From assembly GCA_900752285.1 (NCBI GenBank), contig CAADUW010000210.1:1-16390 (forward strand): 16,390 bases of DNA, written 5' to 3'. The notes below the pieces were generated by a model, which was given only the letters and a program-made list of their open reading frames with translations, was not told the DNA's origin and made no database searches. Shown here piece by piece: positions 12,473-16,390 of this stretch. Each line of letters starts with the position of its first letter. Position 1 is the first letter of the stretch. The stretch comes from an uncultured Oscillospiraceae bacterium (GTDB lineage Bacteria > Bacillota > Clostridia > Oscillospirales > Oscillospiraceae). The position numbers and the translations under genes are program-made.

Positions 12473-14599
12473 ATGAGCGTATTAACCGATCTGATTTACG
12501 GAGGCTCCAACGCGGTTGCCGGACTGACCGAGAGCGCTGTCAGCAACGCCATCGCCAAATACGGTGCCGATAAGGAGATCGCTTTCCCCGACACCGCCTA
12601 TTTTTTCCCCACGATTTATGCGGCGACCGGCGTGAAGGTCAAGACGCTGGGTGACCTGCCTGCCTGTGTAGGTGTCCTCAAGTCCCTGATCACCAATCAG
12701 GAGGATCTGGCGCAGGCACTGAATGCCGGCCTTGCCACTGCCGTGGGCGCGGAGATCATCGAGGGCCTCAAGTACGTGGAGGGCGGCGATCCCTATGCCA
12801 ATGACAGCGGTATCGGATTCGTGCCCGATCCTGTCATCCGTTCCCTGGGCGTGCCGCTGGTTACGGGTGATATTCCCGGCGTTGCCGTGGTGCTGGGCAA
12901 GGCGGAAAACGGTGCGGATGTTGCCAAGGTGGTCAAGGACTATCAGTCCAAGGGCATCATGACCTTCCTGATCGGCGATGTGATCGAGCAGTGCGCCGAA
13001 GCGGGGGTCAAGATGGGTCTGGAACTCCGGGTCATTCCTCTGGGTCACGACGTGACTGCCGTCATTCACGTTGTCACCGTGGCAATTCGTGCCGCTCTGA
13101 TTTTCGGCAACATTCAGCCCGGCGATCTGTCCGGACTGCTGGAATACACCAAGAACCGCGTTCCCGCCTTCGTGAACACCTTCGGCGCCATTGACGCCGT
13201 GGTGGTTTCCGCCGGTGCCGGTGCCATCGCCCTGGGCTTCCCCGTGGTGGTTGACATTGATCTGGGCGAAAATCAGGTTCCCGGCGCGCTGGAGTCCGTG
13301 ACGGATCACAGCCAGACCGTGAAGAAGTCTCTGGAACTGCGGGACATCAAGATCAAGACCACCGAGCTGCCCATCCCCGTTGCCTTTGCCGCCGCATTCG
13401 AGGGCGAAGTCATCCGGAAGGCAGACATGCACAACGAGATCTGGTCCAGCAAGAACCCCACCGCCGAGCTGGTGCTCATGCGGGATCTGAACGAGGTGGA
13501 GGATCACAAGATCAGCATCATCGGTCCGGACTTCTGCGACGCCAAGGATCTGGCGCTGGGCACCTTCGTGGAGGTTGCCGGCAAGAAGATGCAGGCGGAC
13601 TTCGAGTCCGTTATCGAGCGGAAAATCCACGCGTGGTTCAACTACATGGAGGGCGTCATGCACACCGGTCAGCGGAATCAGGTCCGGATCCGCGTGTCCA
13701 ATGCTGCCTATGACGCAGGTCTGCGGCTGAAGGACTTCGCGGAAGTGCTGTACGTCATGATCATGAACGAGTTCGACGCCGTTGTGGACAAGTGTCAGGT
13801 GACCCTCATCACTGACGCCGCCCAGGCGGAGAAGTTCCGGGACGAAATTGCCATGCCCCGGTACAACATGCGTGACGACCGTCTGGCTTCCATGACCGAC
13901 GAGGCCGTGGATCGCTACTATACCTGCATCCTGTGCCAGTCCTTCGCGCCTGCTCACTGCTGCGTGGTCACCCCCGAGCGGCTGGGTCTGTGCGGCGCCG
14001 TGAGCTGGCTGGACGCCAAGGCAACCAACGAGCTGAACCCCAACGGTCCCTGTCAGCCCATCTTCAAGGAAGGCTGCATCGACGAGCGCACCGGTCGTTA
14101 TGAGACTGTCAATCAGGCTGTGGCAGACGCCACCCACGGCGCGGTGGAGAACGTGACGCTGTACTCCATTCTGGAGGATCCCATGACCTCCTGCGGCTGC
14201 TTCGAGTGTATCTGCGGCATTGAGCCCATGTCCAACGGCTTCATCGTGGTGAACCGGGAATACAAGGGCATGACCCCTGCCGGTATGACCTTCGGCGAGC
14301 TGGCGTCCTGCACCGGCGGCGGCGTCCAGACCCCCGGCTACATGGGTCACGGACGGCACTTCATCTCCTCCAAGAAGTTCATTGCTGCCGAAGGCGGCAT
14401 TGAGCGGATCGTCTGGATGCCCAAGGAGCTGAAGGATGACGTGGGTGAGCGGGTCAACAAGACTGCAAAGGAGCTGTACGGCATCGACAACTTCATCGAC
14501 ATGGTCGCCGACGAAACCGTCACCACCGACTGCGAGGAGCTGCTGAACTGGCTGACCGAAAAGGGTCACCCCGTCCTCGGCATGGAGCCTCTGATGTAA
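12473..14599 (+). CDS. acsB: CO-methylating acetyl-CoA synthase (CODH/ACS alpha subunit)
   Basis: 708 aa, near full length for bacterial AcsB (about 730). It makes acetyl-CoA from CO, CoA and the methyl group on the corrinoid protein. The N-terminal half (about 1-310) is the CODH-contacting and helical region. The C-terminal domain carries the A-cluster: Cys485, Cys488, Cys497 and Cys507 in CILCQSFAPAHCC...GLC match the four [4Fe-4S] ligands. Cys574-Gly-Cys576 in TSCGCFEC matches the Cys-Gly-Cys that holds the distal nickel, with Cys488 as the shared bridging ligand. Cys496, next to a cluster ligand, is an additional cysteine where I expect a valine. GGAGG stands 7 nt before the ATG. It has its own promoter candidate and strong terminator, so it is probably expressed separately from cooC-acsD-acsCE. 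Confidence 0.96.
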   Translation: MSVLTDLIYGGSNAVAGLTESAVSNAIAKYGADKEIAFPDTAYFFPTIYAATGVKVKTLGDLPACVGVLKSLITNQEDLAQALNAGLATAVGAEIIEGLKYVEGGDPYANDSGIGFVPDPVIRSLGVPLVTGDIPGVAVVLGKAENGADVAKVVKDYQSKGIMTFLIGDVIEQCAEAGVKMGLELRVIPLGHDVTAVIHVVTVAIRAALIFGNIQPGDLSGLLEYTKNRVPAFVNTFGAIDAVVVSAGAGAIALGFPVVVDIDLGENQVPGALESVTDHSQTVKKSLELRDIKIKTTELPIPVAFAAAFEGEVIRKADMHNEIWSSKNPTAELVLMRDLNEVEDHKISIIGPDFCDAKDLALGTFVEVAGKKMQADFESVIERKIHAWFNYMEGVMHTGQRNQVRIRVSNAAYDAGLRLKDFAEVLYVMIMNEFDAVVDKCQVTLITDAAQAEKFRDEIAMPRYNMRDDRLASMTDEAVDRYYTCILCQSFAPAHCCVVTPERLGLCGAVSWLDAKATNELNPNGPCQPIFKEGCIDERTGRYETVNQAVADATHGAVENVTLYSILEDPMTSCGCFECICGIEPMSNGFIVVNREYKGMTPAGMTFGELASCTGGGVQTPGYMGHGRHFISSKKFIAAEGGIERIVWMPKELKDDVGERVNKTAKELYGIDNFIDMVADETVTTDCEELLNWLTEKGHPVLGMEPLM

Positions 14600-14613
14600 T
14601 ATTTTCCCTCCCC

Positions 14614-14645
14614 AAAAGGCTCTCCGGTTCTCCGGAGAGCCTTTT
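14614..14645 (+). terminator. Terminator of acsB
   Basis: A perfect 14-bp stem AAAAGGCTCTCCGG (14614-14627) with 14632-14645 has a 4-nt loop and ends in TTTT. It starts 15 nt past the acsB stop. Confidence 0.85.
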
Positions 14646-14646
14646 C

Positions 14647-14665
14647 GACAAGGGATTGCAGTCTG
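14647..14665 (+). repeat. GACAAGG-ATTGCAGTCTG repeat, copy 1
   Basis: This 19-nt sequence directly follows the acsB terminator. It matches 16282-16301 except for one inserted A and one G/A change; both copies lie immediately after a terminator-type hairpin. The shared core ATTGCAGTCTG is identical. Confidence 0.5.
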
Positions 14666-14674
14666 CCGCGCGCA

Positions 14675-14703
14675 CGATTTGTGCGCCTTTGGCGTACAAA
14701 TCG
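14675..14703 (+). other. Intergenic hairpin between acsB and perR
   Basis: CGATTTGTGCGCC (14675-14687) pairs with GGCGTACAAATCG (14691-14703) over 13 positions with one wobble and a 3-nt loop. The rest of the gap up to the perR promoter (14704-14843) holds a short AGCCG/CGGCT repeat near 14719-14735 and no credible gene. Confidence 0.5.
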
Positions 14704-14843
14704 CACAGTTCCGCGCCAAAAGCCGCCTTCGCCGGCTGCGCTCTGTAACGGAAAGCGGGCGTAGTGGTGTGGGGATCTCCCGGTTGAATTGTACGGTGGA
14801 ACGAAAGCATGTAAGGGTCGGCTTACAAAATAAAAATTACCTC

Positions 14844-14872
14844 TTGACAAACCGGAAAGCGAATGGTATATT
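14844..14872 (+). promoter_or_regulatory. Sigma-A promoter of the perR-rubrerythrin-rubredoxin operon
   Basis: TTGACA (14844-14849), a perfect -35, a 17-nt spacer and TATATT (14867-14872). The start site would fall near 14879, inside the PerR-type palindrome. Confidence 0.85.
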
Positions 14873-14876
14873 TAGC

Positions 14877-14899
14877 TTGTAAATAATAATTATTCGCAA
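14877..14899. promoter_or_regulatory. PerR/Fur-type operator
   Basis: A 23-bp near-palindrome centred on 14888: TTG, two free bases, AATAAT, one central base, ATTATT, two free bases, CAA. Its core ATAAT-N-ATTAT is that of the B. subtilis PerR box (TTATAATNATTATAA), with two mismatches at each end. It overlaps the predicted transcription start, so repression by PerR of its own operon is likely. Confidence 0.75.
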
Positions 14900-14916
14900 A
14901 TAGACAGGAGGACCCC

Positions 14917-15327
14917 ATGGAACCTACCGGTAAGAATTTCCGGAAGCGGAACGCCATTCTCTCCTGCCTGCGGCGTTCCAAAGCACACCCCAGCGCCGAA
15001 GCCCTGTATCAGGAACTGCATCGGGAGTACCCGGATATTTCCCTTGCCACCGTGTATCGGAATCTGGCACTGTTCCGCAGTCAGGGACTGGCCCAGTGTG
15101 TGGGCACGGTGAACGGCATGGAGCGGTTCGACGGCGACATAAGCCCTCACGTGCATTTCGTGTGCACCGGCTGCGGCACGGTCCTCGACATGCCGGAGAT
15201 CACGCCCCCCGATTGCAGCGCTCAGGCGGAAAAGTCAGGCTGCCGCGTCCGGCAGGCTCAGCTGACCCTCACGGGTCTGTGCCGGGACTGCCTTGCAAAA
15301 GAAGAAAAAATCACATTACAATCATAA
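14917..15327 (+). CDS. perR: Peroxide-responsive repressor, Fur family (PerR)
   Basis: 136 aa. A winged-helix domain (about 1-75) with [11 protein letters not shown] and the recognition helix [13 protein letters not shown] is followed by the dimerisation domain. The structural zinc site has CxxC pairs Cys83/Cys86 and Cys122/Cys125. The regulatory metal ligands expected for PerR are all present: His24, Asp72 in RFDGD, His78 and His80 in PHVHF, and Asp91 in VLDM. The aspartate at 72, where Fur has glutamate, points to PerR. Iron-loaded PerR is inactivated when peroxide oxidises the histidines, which derepresses its targets. AGGAGG lies 5 nt before the ATG. Its own promoter carries a PerR-like box, and rubrerythrin begins 16 nt past its stop. 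Confidence 0.9.
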   Translation: MEPTGKNFRKRNAILSCLRRSKAHPSAEALYQELHREYPDISLATVYRNLALFRSQGLAQCVGTVNGMERFDGDISPHVHFVCTGCGTVLDMPEITPPDCSAQAEKSGCRVRQAQLTLTGLCRDCLAKEEKITLQS

Positions 15328-15343
15328 AATGGAGGAATTTATT

Positions 15344-16063
15344 ATGAAAAAGTTTGTTTGCCCCGTCTGCGGTTACGTTCTGGAAGCGGAAGAGATGCCC
15401 GAGGGCTTCAAGTGCCCCGTGTGCAAGGTGGACGGCTCCAAGTTCAAGGTGATGGAGTCCGACAAGCTGGCTGCCGAGCATGAGTACGGCATCTACGCCA
15501 AGACCGTGAAGAACAACCCCGACATCTCTGAAGAGGACAAGAAGTTCATTTTCGAGCAGCTGCAGGCCAACTTCACCGGTGAGTGCAGCGAAGTGGGCAT
15601 GTATCTGTGCATGGCACGGATCGCCCATCGGGAGGGTTATCCCGAGATCGGCCTGTACTGGGAGAAGGCAGCTTACGAGGAGGCCGAGCACGCCGCCAAG
15701 TTTGCCGAGCTGCTGGGCACCGATCTGGAGCCCAACATGACCGCCTCCACCCGGAAGAATCTGGCGTGGCGGGTGGACTGCGAGTTCGGCGCTACGCAGG
15801 GCAAGTTCGATCTGGCTGCCTGCGCCAAGAAGAACGGTCTGGACGCCATCCACGACACCGTCCACGAAATGGCCCGGGACGAGGCCCGGCATGGCCGCGC
15901 GCTGAAGGGCCTGCTGGATCGGTACTTCGCCAGGGAGATCGCGCTGGAGAAGGCTGCCGCCAAGGCCAACAAGGCTGCCGAGAAGGCTACCGAGGTTGCT
16001 TCCAATGTGGCGGATGTTGTGAACAATGCCGCTGAGAAGCTGGGCGAGATCTTCAAGAAGTAA
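15344..16063 (+). CDS. rbr: Reverse rubrerythrin with extended C-terminal tail
   Basis: 239 aa. An N-terminal rubredoxin module (Cys6, Cys9, Cys24, Cys27) precedes the four-helix diiron domain, the order that defines reverse rubrerythrins of clostridia. Likely iron ligands are Glu80, Glu113 with His116 (ExxH in YEEAEHA), Glu147, and Glu180 with His183 (ExxH in DEARHGR). Such proteins act as the terminal NADH-dependent peroxidase or oxygen reductase, taking electrons through rubredoxin. The fold ends near residue 195. A further 44 residues rich in Ala, Lys and Glu form a probable amphipathic helix, whereas related proteins are usually about 180 aa. The ATG has GGAGG 8 nt upstream; the frame is open further back into perR, without family similarity. 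Second gene of the perR operon. Confidence 0.92.
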   Translation: MKKFVCPVCGYVLEAEEMPEGFKCPVCKVDGSKFKVMESDKLAAEHEYGIYAKTVKNNPDISEEDKKFIFEQLQANFTGECSEVGMYLCMARIAHREGYPEIGLYWEKAAYEEAEHAAKFAELLGTDLEPNMTASTRKNLAWRVDCEFGATQGKFDLAACAKKNGLDAIHDTVHEMARDEARHGRALKGLLDRYFAREIALEKAAAKANKAAEKATEVASNVADVVNNAAEKLGEIFKK

Positions 16064-16079
16064 TCCGGGAGACTGCCAT

Positions 16080-16214
16080 ATGAAATACGTTTGCGATGTA
16101 TGCGGCTGGGTCTATGACGAGGAAGAGACCGGCGTGAAATTTGAGGATCTCCCCGCGGACTTTGAGTGCCCCCTCTGCGGCGTCGGCAAGGACCAGTTCA
16201 GCCCCGAGGAATAA
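16080..16214 (+). CDS. rub: Short rubredoxin
   Basis: 44 aa. Cys5, Cys8, Cys30 and Cys33 (CDVCG and CPLCG) form the single-iron site, with [14 protein letters not shown] as the typical second half. Between the two Cys pairs there are 21 residues instead of about 29; the usual PGT-containing loop is shortened. Rubredoxin passes electrons from NADH:rubredoxin oxidoreductase to rubrerythrin, in keeping with the preceding gene 16 nt upstream. The start ATG at 16080 is preceded by a modest GGGAG site. A longer open frame overlapping rubrerythrin is rejected because the fold begins here. Third and last gene of the perR operon. Confidence 0.92.
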   Translation: MKYVCDVCGWVYDEEETGVKFEDLPADFECPLCGVGKDQFSPEE

Positions 16215-16248
16215 GAAAAAACGGAACAGGCGCAAGCCTGTTCCGTTT
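16215..16248. terminator. Bidirectional terminator after rubredoxin
   Basis: A perfect 13-bp stem (16219-16231 with 16236-16248) has a GCAA loop, directly after the rubredoxin stop. On the plus strand only three T end the stem; on the minus strand a run of T (plus-strand A at 16215-16221) follows. It could end both the perR operon and a convergent transcript from the right. Confidence 0.75.
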
Positions 16249-16254
16249 CAAAAC

Positions 16255-16285
16255 TGTCCCAAAAGGGCAAAGCCCTTTTGGGACA
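16255..16285. other. Second tandem hairpin
   Basis: TGTCCCAAAAGGGC (16255-16268) and its exact complement (16272-16285) form a 14-bp stem with loop AAA, 6 nt after the first terminator. There is no T-tract on the plus strand. The next bases are the second GACAAAGG-ATTGCAGTCTG repeat. Confidence 0.6.
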
Positions 16286-16301
16286 AAGGAATTGCAGTCT
16301 G
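16282..16301 (+). repeat. GACAAAGG-ATTGCAGTCTG repeat, copy 2
   Basis: Near-identical to 14647-14665 and, like it, joined to the end of a perfect hairpin. Its first bases overlap the hairpin's right arm. Confidence 0.5.
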
Positions 16302-16307
16302 AGTTGT

Positions 16308-16385
16308 ATTTTCTGTCAGGTACAGGAGGTGAATTGCCCCGAAGGGGCAAGAGAGACCACCCTGGGGTGCGCCCCGACAGAAAAT
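16308..16385. other. Three-way-junction-like structured element
   Basis: The closing stem is ATTTTCTGTC (16308-16317) with GACAGAAAAT (16376-16385), 10 bp and perfect. Inside are TTGCCCC/GGGGCAA (16334-16340 with 16344-16350), which can sit on a GGTG/CACC stem (16328-16331 with 16358-16361), and GGGG/CCCC (16364-16367 with 16372-16375). On the minus strand the first inner hairpin has a C-UUCG-G tetraloop; on the plus strand the second has a UGCG loop. The coding strand is therefore unclear. It could be a small RNA, a regulatory leader or a mobile fold-back element. No known RNA family was recognised. Confidence 0.5.
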
Positions 16386-16390
16386 GATCA

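Noticed and set aside
12482..14719. 745-codon minus-strand frame opposite acsB
   Set aside because: Same codon-bias artefact; acsB on the plus strand has complete cofactor motifs.
1..16390. CRISPR array, rRNA, prophage or transposase genes
   Set aside because: No regularly spaced direct repeats, rRNA signatures or transposase/integrase motifs were seen. The repeats present are short fold-back elements without a coding gene.

Overview
The window looks like chromosomal DNA from an anaerobic, GC-rich, Gram-positive gut-type clostridium, most likely Oscillospiraceae or a close relative. This rests on a spo0A gene with Spo0A boxes, strong AGGAGG-type ribosome binding sites, a Wood-Ljungdahl gene set, and PerR with reverse rubrerythrin. 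The assignment is by protein resemblance only.

All supported genes left of about position 5,700 read leftward, and all right of about 6,550 read rightward. The leftward half holds a sugar-phosphate pair (hexapeptide acyltransferase-like protein, then glmM), spo0A, a membrane-anchored HtrA-type serine protease, and a hup-rqcP pair. The divergent intergenic region (5703-6545) has no convincing gene. It holds a cluster of DnaA-box-like 9-mers, three copies of an ATTTCCGTAA motif (two as an inverted pair over the cooC promoter), GC-rich hairpins and a long structured leader.

The rightward half carries part of the carbonyl branch of the Wood-Ljungdahl pathway: cooC (nickel-insertion ATPase), acsD (small corrinoid protein subunit), one ORF fusing AcsC (large corrinoid iron-sulfur subunit) to AcsE (methyl-H4folate methyltransferase), and acsB (acetyl-CoA synthase). 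The CO dehydrogenase subunit is not in the window. Between acsCE and acsB lie a fold-back repeat, a terminator-like hairpin and an unrelated DUF6056-type membrane protein; acsB has its own promoter candidate. Together AcsD and AcsCE would carry the methyl group from methyl-H4folate to the corrinoid cobalt, and AcsB would join it with CO and CoA.

The right end is an oxidative-stress operon: a near-consensus promoter overlapping a PerR-type operator, then perR, a reverse rubrerythrin with a long C-terminal tail, and a short rubredoxin. Tandem hairpins follow, then a folded element running to the window edge.

Main points of interest: the AcsC-AcsE fusion; two fold-back repeats with an identical loop core but different, still-paired stems; the triplicated operator-like motif before cooC; and the DnaA-box cluster at the point where gene direction switches.
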